In this document: in pieces, positions 1 to 7,793 of the stretch
How positions within the stretch are numbered: position 1 is the stretch's first letter
Layout of the letters: the number at the start of each line of letters is the position of its first letter
NCBI RefSeq assembly: GCF_020215705.1
Contig: NZ_JAIWNB010000005.1
Span: forward strand, 248,001 to 312,000
Length of the DNA: 64,000 nt
From: Nonomuraea aurantiaca
GTDB lineage: Bacteria > Actinomycetota > Actinomycetes > Streptosporangiales > Streptosporangiaceae
Reading direction: 5' to 3'
The notes under the pieces: generated by a model
Database searches by the model: none
Told to the model about the DNA's origin: nothing
What the model saw: the letters and a program-made list of their open reading frames with translations, nothing else
Translations under genes and position numbers: made by a program

Positions 1-921
1 TTATCCCACCCGCTCCTTGATCGTGGCGCAGACCCGCTCCTCGGCCTCCTTCGCGACGGGCAGCATGGCGCCCAGCCCGAAGGCCCCGTGGAACATCCCG
101 GCATAACGCACGCTCCGCGCGTCCACCCCGGCCGCGCGCAACCGCTCCGCGTACGCCTCACCCTCGTCCCGCAGCGGATCGTGCTCCGCCGTGATCACCA
201 GCGCGGGCGGCAGCCCGCTCACGTCCGCGTTGATGGGCGAGCTGTACGGCTCGGCGCGCCTCGCGTGGTCGGGCTGGTAGCAGTCCCAGTACCACCGCAT
301 GTGCCCTGCGGTCAGGAAATATCCCTCCGCGTTCTCCGCGTGCGAGGGCGCGTCCTGGGCGGCGTCGGTGACGGGATAGATCAGCACCTGCAGCGCGATC
401 GGCGGGCCGCCCTCGTCCCTGGCCTTCAGGCACGTCACGGTCGCCAGGTTCCCGCCCGCGCTGTCACCGGCGACCACCAGCCTGCCGGGATCCGCGCCCA
501 GCTCCCGGGCGTGCTCGTACACCCAGCGGGTCGCGGCGTAGGCGTCCTCGACGGCGGCCGGATACGGATGCTCCGGCGCCAGCCGGTAGTCCACCGACAC
601 CACGATCACGTCGGCGTCCGTGCAGATCAGGCGGCAGACGGGGTCGTGGGTGTCCAGGGTGCAGAGCGTGAACCCACCGCCGTGGAAGTACACGACCACC
701 GGCCGCGTCTCTCGCTCCGTCGGCGGCCAGTAGACGCGCACGGGCAGGTCGCCCGCCATCCGGTTCTCCACCCGGCCCACCTTGTACGGCTCCGCCTCCG
801 GCTGGGGCATCTCGGCCAGGATCCGCCGGGCCTCGGCGGCATCCGTCACCTCGGTGCCCACTTTGGGGAAGACGGCCGTCATCGCGTCGATGACCGCCCT
901 GGTGACCTCGTCGATCGCCAT
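1..921 (-). CDS. alpha/beta hydrolase, HSL-type esterase/lipase
   Basis: This 306-residue protein is predicted to hydrolyse carboxyl esters in the cytoplasm. It shows the hormone-sensitive-lipase family signature: the oxyanion-hole motif HGGGF near residue 80, the nucleophile elbow GDSAGGN near residue 153, and late Asp and His residues (EHDP, FHGAF) that fit a Ser-Asp-His triad. There is no signal peptide or membrane segment. Its length is usual for the family. It starts at an ATG four bases after the stop of the SDR gene upstream on the same strand, so the two are very probably one operon and may act on the same alcohol/ester substrate. The substrate cannot be read from sequence. The stop codon lies on the first three bases of the window. 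Confidence 0.9.
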   Translation of the reverse strand: MAIDEVTRAVIDAMTAVFPKVGTEVTDAAEARRILAEMPQPEAEPYKVGRVENRMAGDLPVRVYWPPTERETRPVVVYFHGGGFTLCTLDTHDPVCRLICTDADVIVVSVDYRLAPEHPYPAAVEDAYAATRWVYEHARELGADPGRLVVAGDSAGGNLATVTCLKARDEGGPPIALQVLIYPVTDAAQDAPSHAENAEGYFLTAGHMRWYWDCYQPDHARRAEPYSSPINADVSGLPPALVITAEHDPLRDEGEAYAERLRAAGVDARSVRYAGMFHGAFGLGAMLPVAKEAEERVCATIKERVG

Positions 922-924
922 CGT

Positions 925-1683
925 TCACTCACCCTCCGTCCGCGGCAGCATGGCGGTCTCGCCCGCCGTCCAGCCGCCGTCCACCGCCAGCTCGGCGCCC
1001 GTGACGTACGAGGCGGCGTCGGACAGCAGGAACGCGATGGCCTCCGCCACCTCCTCGGGCTCACCGCACCGTCCGGCCGCGGCCAGCGGGAACCCGCCGT
1101 CGCCCGAGACCGCGCCGTGCCGGAGCGTCATCGGAGTGACGATCATCCCGGGATGGACGGAGTTGACCCTGATCCGGTGGGGCGCGTACTCGATCGCGGC
1201 GATCTTGGTGAGCCCGCGGACCCCCCATTTGGACGCACCGTAGCCACCGGTGCCGGGCAGCGCCGTCAGCCCGGCCGCCGACGACAGGTTCACGATCGAC
1301 CCGCCGCCTGACGCGCGCATCGGCGCGACCACCGACTTGAGCCCGAGGAAGACGCCGACGAGGTTCACCTTGAGCACGCGCTCGAAGTCGTCGAGCGTGT
1401 ACTGCTCCAGGAGCGCGGAGCGAGCGATGCCCGCGTTGTTGACCAGCCCGTCGATCCGGCCGTATTCGTCCAGGACCTCCTCGACCACATCAGCCCACTG
1501 ATCCTGTTTGGTCACGTCGTGCGGGATAAATCGTGATTCGAGGTCTTTTGCGGTGGCGGTGCCGTCCTCCACCAGAACATCGGTGATCACGACGCTCGCC
1601 CCGGCCGCGACGCAGCGGCGGGCCGTCGCGGCCCCCATACCCCTGGCGCCGCCGGTGATGAGCACTACCTTGCCGTCAAGCAT
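925..1683 (-). CDS. SDR family NAD(P)-dependent oxidoreductase
   Basis: This 252-residue classical short-chain dehydrogenase has the N-terminal dinucleotide motif TGGARGMG (residues 10-17), NNAG near residue 87, and the catalytic Ser plus YxxxK pair (YGASK near residue 150). It resembles 3-alpha/20-beta-hydroxysteroid dehydrogenases and other short alcohol dehydrogenases, so it probably interconverts a secondary alcohol and a ketone. It is the first gene of a two-gene operon with the downstream esterase. A good ribosome-binding site (GAAGGAG) lies just upstream of the ATG. The cofactor preference and the substrate are not resolved. An Asp near the end of the second beta strand (ITDV) suggests NAD rather than NADP. 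Confidence 0.9.
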   Translation of the reverse strand: MLDGKVVLITGGARGMGAATARRCVAAGASVVITDVLVEDGTATAKDLESRFIPHDVTKQDQWADVVEEVLDEYGRIDGLVNNAGIARSALLEQYTLDDFERVLKVNLVGVFLGLKSVVAPMRASGGGSIVNLSSAAGLTALPGTGGYGASKWGVRGLTKIAAIEYAPHRIRVNSVHPGMIVTPMTLRHGAVSGDGGFPLAAAGRCGEPEEVAEAIAFLLSDAASYVTGAELAVDGGWTAGETAMLPRTEGE

Positions 1684-1762
1684 GCGTGGCTCCTTCGCGG
1701 TACGTGAACTGAATCACGCATCCGCGATAACAATCAAGAGCTTGCTTGGTGGCGCAGAGTCG

Positions 1763-1832
1763 GCGTGGCCCCGGCGAGCCTGCTTGGCCACGCACCAGCC
1801 CCGCGCTCGCACTATCCTCTAAGCAGCGAGCG
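1763..1832. promoter_or_regulatory. two inverted repeats in a divergent promoter region
   Basis: Between the SDR gene and the coiled-coil gene lie GCGTGGCC/GGCCACGC (1763-1770 with 1786-1793) and CGCTCGC/GCGAGCG (1804-1810 with 1826-1832). The second flanks a possible -10 element (TATCCT). They could be operators or hairpins in a leader. The sequence does not decide which. Confidence 0.3.
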
Positions 1833-1864
1833 TTCAACAGTCGGCAGTTGACAGTCAGCAGGAG

Positions 1865-2470
1865 GTGGGGACGATCGCCGAAGTCCTTCTCATCATCCTG
1901 GCGGTCCTGTGCTTTTTCGGCCTGGTGGCCGGCGTCGGCATCTACTTCCTCGTCAAGCTGGGCCAGAAGGCGGCGAGCAAGGCCAAGCAGGCGGCATCCC
2001 AGCTGACCACCCACGTCAACGCCATGGGCGCCGGCGACGCCGGTGAGGTCGAACGCCTCCGCCTCGACCTGCGCCGCGAGGTCTCGATCACCCGCCAGGC
2101 CGTCGACCACGCCCAACGTCAGGGCTGGGGCCTCGGCGACCTCCCGCAACTCCTGGCCGACCTGTCCGCGCAGGCCGACGTACACGACGGACAACTCGCC
2201 ATGTACGCCCAGCAGCGCCGCGCCTCGCCGTATGTCGACCATGCGACGCTCCACCGTCTACGCGAGCACCAGGCCAAACTGACCGCCATGTGCGCCCGCA
2301 TCCGCGCCGACCTCCTTGGCGACCAGCTCCAGCATGCCTCGGCCGGAATCGACGACCTCCACTCCCGCACGGAGCTGGAGATCGAGGCCCGCCGCCGCGC
2401 CCCGGACCCGCTGGACGAGATCGACGAGCTCTATCGCAGGAGCACGCAGGAGCGCCGAGACCTCACCTGA
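1865..2470 (+). CDS. membrane-anchored coiled-coil protein of unknown function
   Basis: I do not recognise this 201-residue protein. It begins with one strong hydrophobic segment (about residues 5-30). A charged, helical, Arg/Glu/Ala-rich region follows, which looks like coiled coil through to the end, so it is probably a single-pass membrane protein with a long cytoplasmic helix. The start is uncertain. The GTG at 1865 sits inside an AGGAGG sequence, which would leave no spacing for the ribosome, yet later in-frame starts would cut into the membrane helix. It stands alone, with no close same-strand neighbour upstream. The Uma2-like gene follows 57 bases later. Confidence 0.6.
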   Translation: MGTIAEVLLIILAVLCFFGLVAGVGIYFLVKLGQKAASKAKQAASQLTTHVNAMGAGDAGEVERLRLDLRREVSITRQAVDHAQRQGWGLGDLPQLLADLSAQADVHDGQLAMYAQQRRASPYVDHATLHRLREHQAKLTAMCARIRADLLGDQLQHASAGIDDLHSRTELEIEARRRAPDPLDEIDELYRRSTQERRDLT

Positions 2471-2527
2471 CGGTTACCTGGCGTGGCATTATGGCTTCAT
2501 TAAGTGAGCTTCTTGAGAAGACGTGTG

Positions 2528-3103
2528 ATGACCGCGGCATTTCCTGAGTGGTTCTATCCCGGCCCTCCCGGCGGTTGGACCGCCGACATGCTCGATCACC
2601 TCCCCCCCGACGCGCCCAAGCACGTCGAGCTGATCGATGGGTCCCTCATCTTGATGCCACCGCAGACCGCATTCCACATGTGGGTTCTTCGTCTTCTCGA
2701 ACGGCGCCTCACACCACCAGAACACCTGGCTGTAGCCCGCGAAATGACCGTGACACTCGGCCTGCGGCAGCGTCCCGAACCCGACATTCTCCTCGTGGAA
2801 AGGTCGGCGGTGCACGACTCCGTTATCTCCTTCAAGCCGGAGGACGTTCACTTGGTCATCGAGGTGGTTTCCGACGAATCGAGAGAACGCGACCGGACAA
2901 CCAAGCCCATCAAATACTCGAATGCTGGCATCAAGCACTTCTGGCGAGTGGAAAAGGAAGACGCCAAGCCCGTCGTCTACACATTCGAACTCGACCCCGC
3001 GGCCCGGGCCTACGCACCTACCGGCATCCACCGCAAGCGCCTCCAGGCCGACATCGGTTTCCCCGTGGACATCGACCTCGATCTGGACCAGTCAATCAGC
3101 TGA
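2528..3103 (+). CDS. Uma2 family endonuclease-like protein
   Basis: This 191-residue protein belongs to the Uma2 (DUF820) family, which has a PD-(D/E)XK restriction-endonuclease fold. Visible signatures are HVELIDGSLILM, the PEPDILLV stretch, and VIEVVSDESRERD followed by KPIKYSNAGIKHFW. Together these supply the Asp, Glu and Lys expected of the nuclease core. Uma2 proteins are abundant in actinobacteria and cyanobacteria, and their cellular role is unknown. I chose the ATG at 2528 rather than a GTG eight codons upstream because the alignable family sequence starts just after it. The 3' end overlaps the stop of the convergent degraded gene by eight bases. Confidence 0.85.
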   Translation: MTAAFPEWFYPGPPGGWTADMLDHLPPDAPKHVELIDGSLILMPPQTAFHMWVLRLLERRLTPPEHLAVAREMTVTLGLRQRPEPDILLVERSAVHDSVISFKPEDVHLVIEVVSDESRERDRTTKPIKYSNAGIKHFWRVEKEDAKPVVYTFELDPAARAYAPTGIHRKRLQADIGFPVDIDLDLDQSIS

Positions 3104-3510
3104 CCTCGCACCCCCAGGTGCGGTGGATGAACGCGTCATACTCCTCCGCACTCGCGCCATCGTTGAGCATGGCGCAGACCGCCTGAGCCTGCCGCGTCGT
3201 GGGGAGCCGCCTTCGAGCAGGATCGGCAGTGCAGCCGCCGCGCCAGCAGTTCGACCGAGATGCCGTACGGCCTGCGCACCACCGACACGTTGACCGTATG
3301 CCGCGTCCACCACCCGCCCGGGCGCCTGTCGGGCTCGTCGATCACCATCTCAGCGATGACCCGCTCGTCGGCCTGCTCGACCGTCCCGAACTCCTGCTCC
3401 AGGAACGCCCGCCAGCCGCTCTCGACGATCAGGTCCACCAGCCGGGCACATCGGACACGCTCCGGAGCGCCAGCCGGCTCACAGTGGGAGCATTCCTCAC
3501 ATCGCCGCAC
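3096..3510 (-). pseudogene. small Cys-containing gene broken by a +1 frameshift
   Basis: Two reading frames that look protein-like join at a homopolymer. The upstream part (about 3510 down to 3206) contains LVDLIVESGWRAFLEQEFG and then WWTRHTVNVSVVRRPYGISV followed by CRSC. The downstream part ends AVCAMLNDGASAEEYDAF...TWGCEVS and stops at 3096-3098. They are in frame only if one base of the run of four G at 3202-3205 (CCCC on the coding strand) is removed. The true start is not clear: a GTG at 3438 is possible, but a Cys-rich stretch lies further upstream in the same frame. I do not recognise the family. It may be a real pseudogene or a sequencing error in a homopolymer. Confidence 0.5.
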
Positions 3511-3631
3511 TCCACGAAGTCGCCGACGGGGATGTGCCGGTTTGGGTGGGTGGAGTGCGTGGGGTGGACGAGGCCGAAAATTCAGTTGCCGCGGCCGGCC
3601 CCACTCGGCATACTCGACCGGGCCGAGCACA

Positions 3632-3670
3632 ACGCGTTATGCAACAGTGCAACCAGTGCATATAACAGCG
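3632..3670. promoter_or_regulatory. possible operator (inverted TTATGCA / TGCATATAA)
   Basis: An AT-rich block in otherwise GC-rich DNA contains TTATGCA, two GTGCAACC/GTGCA-like steps, and TGCATATAAC, forming an imperfect inverted repeat. This is the usual look of a GntR- or Xre-type operator. It lies upstream of a short ORF with a strong ribosome-binding site. The regulator is unknown. Confidence 0.35.
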
Positions 3671-3716
3671 CGTGCCGCAGCCTGTGCGTGGAGGGTGAAG
3701 GGAGGTTGAGACCGTG

Positions 3717-3782
3717 ATGACGACTGTTCGCGTGCCGTTTTCCGCGTCCCCTGACCTCCCCACCGGGATCTCGCCAAGCTGA
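3717..3782 (+). CDS. possible 21-residue leader or remnant ORF
   Basis: A 22-codon frame (stop included) starts at ATG 3717, or at GTG 3714 directly before it. It has a clear GGAGG ribosome-binding site at 3701-3705 and stops 40 bases before the RIO-like kinase gene. The peptide begins MTTVRVPFSASPDLP. It may be a translated leader of the kinase mRNA or the stump of a decayed regulator gene. Only the ribosome-binding site and its position support it. Confidence 0.3.
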   Translation: MTTVRVPFSASPDLPTGISPS

Positions 3783-3802
3783 TCGCTGCGCCGGTGGGCC
3801 TC

Positions 3803-3816
3803 ATTTCTGGAGAAAT
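3803..3816 (+). promoter_or_regulatory. 14-bp palindrome containing the kinase ribosome-binding site
   Basis: ATTTCTGGAGAAAT is a perfect 14-base palindrome, and its centre (GGAG) is the probable ribosome-binding site of the kinase gene starting at 3823. With no loop it cannot form a simple hairpin. It is better read as a protein-binding site or a dimerising RNA element that could hide the ribosome-binding site. Confidence 0.35.
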
Positions 3817-3822
3817 CCCACC

Positions 3823-4692
3823 GTGCCCAAGCAATCCTCGCCCCGTCGCCGGGGCAAGTACGCCCTCGACGCCGACGATCTCGAATGGCTCGACAGCGCC
3901 CCCGTCGACGACGGACCGCCCGTAGGCGACCGCTGGTCGACCTGGGACCAGAGCACCCCCACCGAGCGTGGCCCGAAGCCGCACCCGGACTGGCTCGTCA
4001 CCGAGCTCGCCGCCGTGGACACCGAGCTGGGCATCCTCAAAACCGGCAAGGAAGCCGACGTCCACTTGCTCTCCCGCGGCGTGCCGGACACGGACCGGGT
4101 CTGCCTGTTGGCCGCCAAGCGCTACCGCTCAGCGGAGCACCGGTTGTTCCACCGGGACGCCGGCTATCTGGAAGGCCGCAGCACCCGCGAAAGCCGCATG
4201 AACCGGGCCATGGCCAACCGCACCACCTTCGGCAAACAACTCATCGCCGGGCAGTGGGCGGCGGCCGAGTTCGGCGCCCTGTGTCGCTTGACCGAGCTCG
4301 GCCTGCCGGTGCCCTATCCGGTCCAGATCGTCGGCACAGAGATCCTTCAAGAGTTCATCGGCACCCCGGACGGCTACGCGGCACCCCGGCTCGCCAACGT
4401 CTCGGACGATCTGGACGACCTATGGGCTCAGCTGGTGGAGGCGCTGGTCGTTCTGGCCAGAGAGGGCCTGGCCCACGGCGACCTGTCGGCGTACAACCTG
4501 CTGGTCCACGAGGGCAGATTGGTCATCATCGACCTCCCCCAGATCGTCGACGTCATCTCCCACCCCACGGGCCCCCACTTCCTCGACCGGGACGCCCACA
4601 ACGTGGCCACCTGGTTCGCCGCGAAGGGCGTCGCGTCGGCAGACCCCGACGCCCTCTCCGCCCTGCTCCAATCGGAGGCCGGAATGCTCTGA
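3823..4692 (+). CDS. RIO1-family atypical serine protein kinase-like protein
   Basis: This 289-residue protein carries a RIO-type kinase core. The nucleotide-binding segment ILKTGKEADVHLL is near residue 70, a lysine follows in LAAKRYR, the catalytic loop is HGDLSAYNLLV near residue 222, and the metal-binding segment is LVIIDLPQIVD. The last element has the Asp-Leu-Pro-Gln form typical of RIO kinases in place of DFG. Bacterial RIO-like proteins are common in actinobacteria, and their substrates are mostly unknown. A roughly 50-residue charged N-terminus precedes the core. The start is the GTG at 3823, with GGAGA about ten bases upstream. It is flanked by decayed genes and IS remnants, so it sits in an accessory segment. 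Confidence 0.85.
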   Translation: MPKQSSPRRRGKYALDADDLEWLDSAPVDDGPPVGDRWSTWDQSTPTERGPKPHPDWLVTELAAVDTELGILKTGKEADVHLLSRGVPDTDRVCLLAAKRYRSAEHRLFHRDAGYLEGRSTRESRMNRAMANRTTFGKQLIAGQWAAAEFGALCRLTELGLPVPYPVQIVGTEILQEFIGTPDGYAAPRLANVSDDLDDLWAQLVEALVVLAREGLAHGDLSAYNLLVHEGRLVIIDLPQIVDVISHPTGPHFLDRDAHNVATWFAAKGVASADPDALSALLQSEAGML

Positions 4693-4757
4693 CGTCCGCC
4701 AGAGGGCGAGGGCCGGAGACAAAGGCTTTGCGACGCTATAGAGATCCTTCAGAAAGA

Positions 4758-4937
4758 TCAGCGGACGAGGCGTCGCCGGCAAATGATCGCGTCAGCAAGC
4801 GTCATGTATGCCCCGTGGATGTCGTAACGGACCTTCCAGCGGATACGCAGGCGACCAGGCTCGGCCCGGTTACGGGCCGCCCTTGAGCGCCCGGACGCGG
4901 GAGCTGTCGATCACCGCTTTGGACCAGTCGAGCTGGA
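4758..4937 (-). pseudogene. IS5-family transposase remnant (N-proximal and C-terminal pieces)
   Basis: Read on the minus strand, the piece from about 4935 encodes LDWSKAVIDSSRVRALKGG. This matches the first catalytic-Asp region of IS5-family DDE transposases. After a stop and a large internal deletion comes RLRIRWKVRYDIHGAYMTLA and then a C-terminal RRRL, which match the end of the same family. About two thirds of the transposase is missing. A second fragment, of the missing middle part, lies at about 7453-7590 on the same strand. The two fragments bracket the exporter/methyltransferase operon. Confidence 0.6.
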
Positions 4938-5105
4938 CTCCGACGGATCGGGAGCCAGGCACTGCGCTACCACTTCGCCCGACAACAAGCACGTGTCCAC
5001 CAGAACCGCTACCAGGAGGGATATGCCCTCACCGTTTGATCGCTCCGGTCGCAGAGGCGAGCAACACCTTTACCATTTGGGGCTCTGGTCACGAGGACGG
5101 AAACA

Positions 5106-5136
5106 TTGCCGAAAAGGTGGAATATGACTATATGAT
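5106..5136 (+). promoter_or_regulatory. candidate promoter of the exporter operon
   Basis: TTGCCG at 5106-5111 is followed after 17 bases by TATATG, or after 19 bases by TATGAT, in a locally AT-rich stretch. Transcription from here would begin near 5142, about 50 bases before the leader ORF. The assignment rests on motif and position only. Confidence 0.4.
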
Positions 5137-5194
5137 CTAGTCGCTTGGGATGCTGAGCGATCAGCATGCCGAAGAGCCGAGAGGGAGGTGCTTC

Positions 5195-5224
5195 ATGACC
5201 CGCAAGGACACCGTCTGGGATTGA
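5195..5224 (+). CDS. nine-codon leader peptide (MTRKDTVWD)
   Basis: An ATG with a strong GAGGGAGG ribosome-binding site six to eight bases upstream opens a nine-codon frame ending TGA. A GC-rich hairpin begins 20 bases after its stop, and the exporter gene starts at 5305. This arrangement matches leader peptides that control antibiotic exporters and rRNA methylases by ribosome stalling or attenuation. The peptide itself is too short for homology, so the role is inferred from layout. Confidence 0.45.
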   Translation: MTRKDTVWD

Positions 5225-5243
5225 TCCAAGATGAGCTGACAGC

Positions 5244-5276
5244 GGCCGGCACACAGCCTTCGGCGGTGAGCCGGCC
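5244..5276 (+). terminator. attenuator-like hairpin before the exporter gene
   Basis: GGCCGGC (5244-5250) pairs perfectly with GCCGGCC (5270-5276). A small GCC/GGC helix lies inside the loop, and a pyrimidine-rich CTCTTC follows. It sits between the nine-codon leader and the exporter start. It could end transcription or hold the region closed unless a stalled ribosome changes the fold. An alternative anti-terminator partner was not established. Confidence 0.45.
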
Positions 5277-5304
5277 CTCTTCATGAGCGCATTGCGGAGA
5301 ATGG

Positions 5305-6564
5305 ATGAGGCGTCCGGCGACGGATGAGGAACGGCCGGCGGGCTATCGGGATCTGTTCGTTCTGGTGGAGTACCGTGCGGTCTTCACCGCGAGCGTGCTC
5401 TCCTGGATCGGGGACTATCTGTGCAAGGCCGCGGTAGCGCTGCTGGTCTTCGATCGCACCGGCTCGGTGCTGGCCTCGGCAGCGGCCTTCGCCGTGGGGT
5501 ATCTGCCATGGCTCACCGCAGGGCCCTTACTCGCGGCAGTGGCCGAACGGTATCCCTCGCGCTCAGTGATGATCTTCTGCGATCTGGTCAGAGCGGCGCT
5601 CATCGGGCTGATCGCGATCCCCGGCGTGCCTGTGGCGGTCCTGCTGGTGCTGCTGTTCGCCAGTGGGTTGTTCGCCCCGCCGTTCGAGGCCGCCCGTTCC
5701 TCTCAGCTCCCGCACATCCTGACCGGCGACCTGTACCCGCTCGGCATCGCCTTCAACAACGCCATCTTCCACCTGGCCCAGGTCTTCGGGTACGCCGCCG
5801 GAGGAATGATCGCCGGCTACAACCCGCATGCCGCGCTACTGCTGAACGCCGGTACCTTCGTCGGCTCGGCGTTCCTGCTGCGCCGTTACGTCAAGCTCCG
5901 GCCGGCGACACTCGGGGCCACCCACCGCCTTGGCCTGTGGCGGGAGACTGGACAAGGGTACGCCGTCGTCTTCGGCGACCCAGTGATGCGGGCCATCGCG
6001 CTCATAACCTTCGCAACGGTCACCTTCGTGATCGTTCCGGAGGGCCTGGCGGCGGCCTGGGCGGCCGAAATCGACGGCGGCGGCGCGGCACAGGGGTTCA
6101 TCATGGCCGCGAACCCGCTTGGTGTCGCCATCGGCGGCCTGATACTGACCCGGCTGCTGCGCTCGCGTACCAGGACCCGGCTGATCCGCCCCCTAGCGGT
6201 CCTGGCCCCCCTCACGCTGGTCCCCGCGTTGCTCGACCTGCCGCTCGCCGGCGTGCTGCTCCTGGTCGCCGCCTCCGGCGTGGTCATGTCGCTGCTGCTG
6301 CCCGCCGCTCAGGCGCTGTTTAAGAGCGTGCTTCCCACCGACTACCGGGCCCGGGCGTTCGGCGTCATGAACAGCGGCATCCAGATCGCCCAGGGCACCG
6401 CGATCCTGGCCACCGGCGCCCTCAGCGAACGCTTTCCCACCTCTAGTGTCATCGGGGCTTGGTGTGGCGCCGGGGTTGTCCTGATGCTCTTCGTCACATT
6501 CCGGCCGCTCGTGCGCCCCGAACCATCGGCTCCTTCACCCGATCCAGCAGAGAGAACACGATGA
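5305..6564 (+). CDS. MFS transporter, drug-efflux type
   Basis: This 419-residue integral membrane protein of the major facilitator superfamily (MFS_3/enterobactin-exporter-like) has about twelve hydrophobic segments. It is predicted to pump a small molecule, probably a drug or secondary metabolite, out of the cell by proton antiport. The early segment VLSWIGDYLCKAAVALLVFD and the following RAALIG region are typical of macrolide- and tetracycline-type exporters. The start is ATG 5305 with GGAGA just upstream, and a 14-codon frame overlaps this start. The methyltransferase begins within its stop codon (ATGA), so the two are translationally coupled. A leader ORF and hairpin precede it and IS5 fragments flank the pair, which suggests an acquired, inducible resistance unit. 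The substrate is unknown. Confidence 0.85.
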   Translation: MRRPATDEERPAGYRDLFVLVEYRAVFTASVLSWIGDYLCKAAVALLVFDRTGSVLASAAAFAVGYLPWLTAGPLLAAVAERYPSRSVMIFCDLVRAALIGLIAIPGVPVAVLLVLLFASGLFAPPFEAARSSQLPHILTGDLYPLGIAFNNAIFHLAQVFGYAAGGMIAGYNPHAALLLNAGTFVGSAFLLRRYVKLRPATLGATHRLGLWRETGQGYAVVFGDPVMRAIALITFATVTFVIVPEGLAAAWAAEIDGGGAAQGFIMAANPLGVAIGGLILTRLLRSRTRTRLIRPLAVLAPLTLVPALLDLPLAGVLLLVAASGVVMSLLLPAAQALFKSVLPTDYRARAFGVMNSGIQIAQGTAILATGALSERFPTSSVIGAWCGAGVVLMLFVTFRPLVRPEPSAPSPDPAERTR

Positions 6565-7409
6565 ACGCTCCCACCGTCCGCGCCCTCGGCGACGTCGCAG
6601 ATGATGAGGCCGGCGACAAGGCAACGGAAGAAGGCCGGCAGGCAGAACGGACGGCATTTGGTCCCCGTAACGGGGACGCGATCGGGGACATGCTGCGCGA
6701 TGCCTACCAGGCGTCGCTGGAGTCGGCTGCCACCCCGGTCTTCCATATCGCGGAACGCAGCGACGGGCTGGTGAAGCCGGTGCCCGTCGAACCATGGATC
6801 GCGCCGGTCGGCCAATGGCCGGACAGTGAGCGCCAAGCGCTGGACTTGCTCAAGGGCAGAGTTCTGGACGTCGGCGCCGGCGGAGGACGGGCCACACGCG
6901 CGTTGCTCGATCGGGGCCACGCCGTTACAGCGCTCGACATCTCACCGGGCGCACTCGAAGTGTGCCGCCGGCAAGGGGTACGTTCCGCCGTTCTCGGCAC
7001 GGTCCACGAGCATGCCGCGACGGAAGAGCGATACGACAGCTTCCTGCTCCTGGGCGCCAACCTCGGTTTGCTGGAGAGCCGGGAAAGGGCGCCGGAATTC
7101 CTGCGGGCGCTAGCAGCGATGGCCGCGCCCGGCGCCATCATCGTCGGCCAAGGCCGGAACCTGACGGACTCCGCCGATCCTCTGCACCTGCCCTACAACG
7201 AACAGAACCTACGGGCGGGCCGCATAGCCGGACATCGCACCATGCGGGTCCGCTACCGCGACGTCGCGACGCCCTGGTTCGACTACCTCAGCCTGGCACC
7301 ACGCGAACTCGCCGAACTCGCCAACGGAACCGGCTGGGAACTCGCCGACATCGTCTCCTTCGAGAGCTCAACGGCCGTATACCTCGCGACCCTCCGCCAA
7401 CGGAAATGA
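6561..7409 (+). CDS. class I SAM-dependent methyltransferase
   Basis: This 282-residue protein has the Rossmann-type methyltransferase motif I VLDVGAGGGRATRALL followed by VTALDIS (acidic ribose-binding Asp). The first 90 residues are helical and unassigned. I chose ATG 6561 because it overlaps the exporter stop (ATGA). Longer in-frame versions would run far into the exporter gene. Coupling to a drug-type exporter suggests it modifies either a drug or a cellular target, or decorates the exported compound, but no rRNA-methylase signature is visible. An IS5-family remnant follows about 45 bases after its stop. Confidence 0.85.
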   Translation: MNAPTVRALGDVADDEAGDKATEEGRQAERTAFGPRNGDAIGDMLRDAYQASLESAATPVFHIAERSDGLVKPVPVEPWIAPVGQWPDSERQALDLLKGRVLDVGAGGGRATRALLDRGHAVTALDISPGALEVCRRQGVRSAVLGTVHEHAATEERYDSFLLLGANLGLLESRERAPEFLRALAAMAAPGAIIVGQGRNLTDSADPLHLPYNEQNLRAGRIAGHRTMRVRYRDVATPWFDYLSLAPRELAELANGTGWELADIVSFESSTAVYLATLRQRK

Positions 7410-7452
7410 CCGGGCGACGGAAGCACGAGCGTTGACCCCTGACAGCGCGCAC

Positions 7453-7590
7453 CTACCCGGTGCGCCAGACCAGACGGCTGAACTTGTCATGGTCGTCGTA
7501 CAGGCACTCGAGTCGCTTGCGGGGCCGCCCTACTCGGCCCCGCGCTGGCGGGATCCCTTGGATCAGGGACATGTAGGTTAGCTGCTCACC
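7453..7590 (-). pseudogene. IS5-family transposase remnant (middle part)
   Basis: On the minus strand this stretch encodes LIQGIPPARGRVGRPRKRLE, then LYDDHDKFSRLVW. These correspond to the IPxVRGxxGRPRxRP...ADRGYDHDKYRRLVW core of IS5-family DDE transposases, with the ADRGY step deleted, and a premature stop follows. It is exactly the part missing from the fragment at 4758-4937. No intact terminal inverted repeats were found, although a TAGGACCCCTAAAG-like AT-rich end lies near 7650. Confidence 0.55.
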
Positions 7591-7793
7591 CTTCTTCATA
7601 CAGAGACCATCGATCAAAAGGGCTTGCGGACACGACCCTAGATCATTTTGTTAGGACCCCTAAAGCCCACTTTCCGGCCCCTGTCACAGCCGCGGCCGTG
7701 GGCTTGGGTCGGGGCCGGAGCGGTGGAGAGTCTGTGCAGGTCTCGACGGTGGTGCCGCCGAGGAGGCGAAGCGGACGCCCTATCTCCGGTCGG
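7591..7793. other. non-coding stretch between IS remnant and uvrB
   Basis: About 200 bases with no supportable gene. The segment near 7640-7665 (CATTTTGTTAGG) is AT-rich compared with its surroundings and may be the decayed end of the IS element. No terminator was recognised for uvrB. Confidence 0.3.

Noticed and set aside
5284..5328. Second leader ORF overlapping the exporter start
   Set aside because: A 14-codon frame exists, but it has no ribosome-binding site of its own and may be chance.
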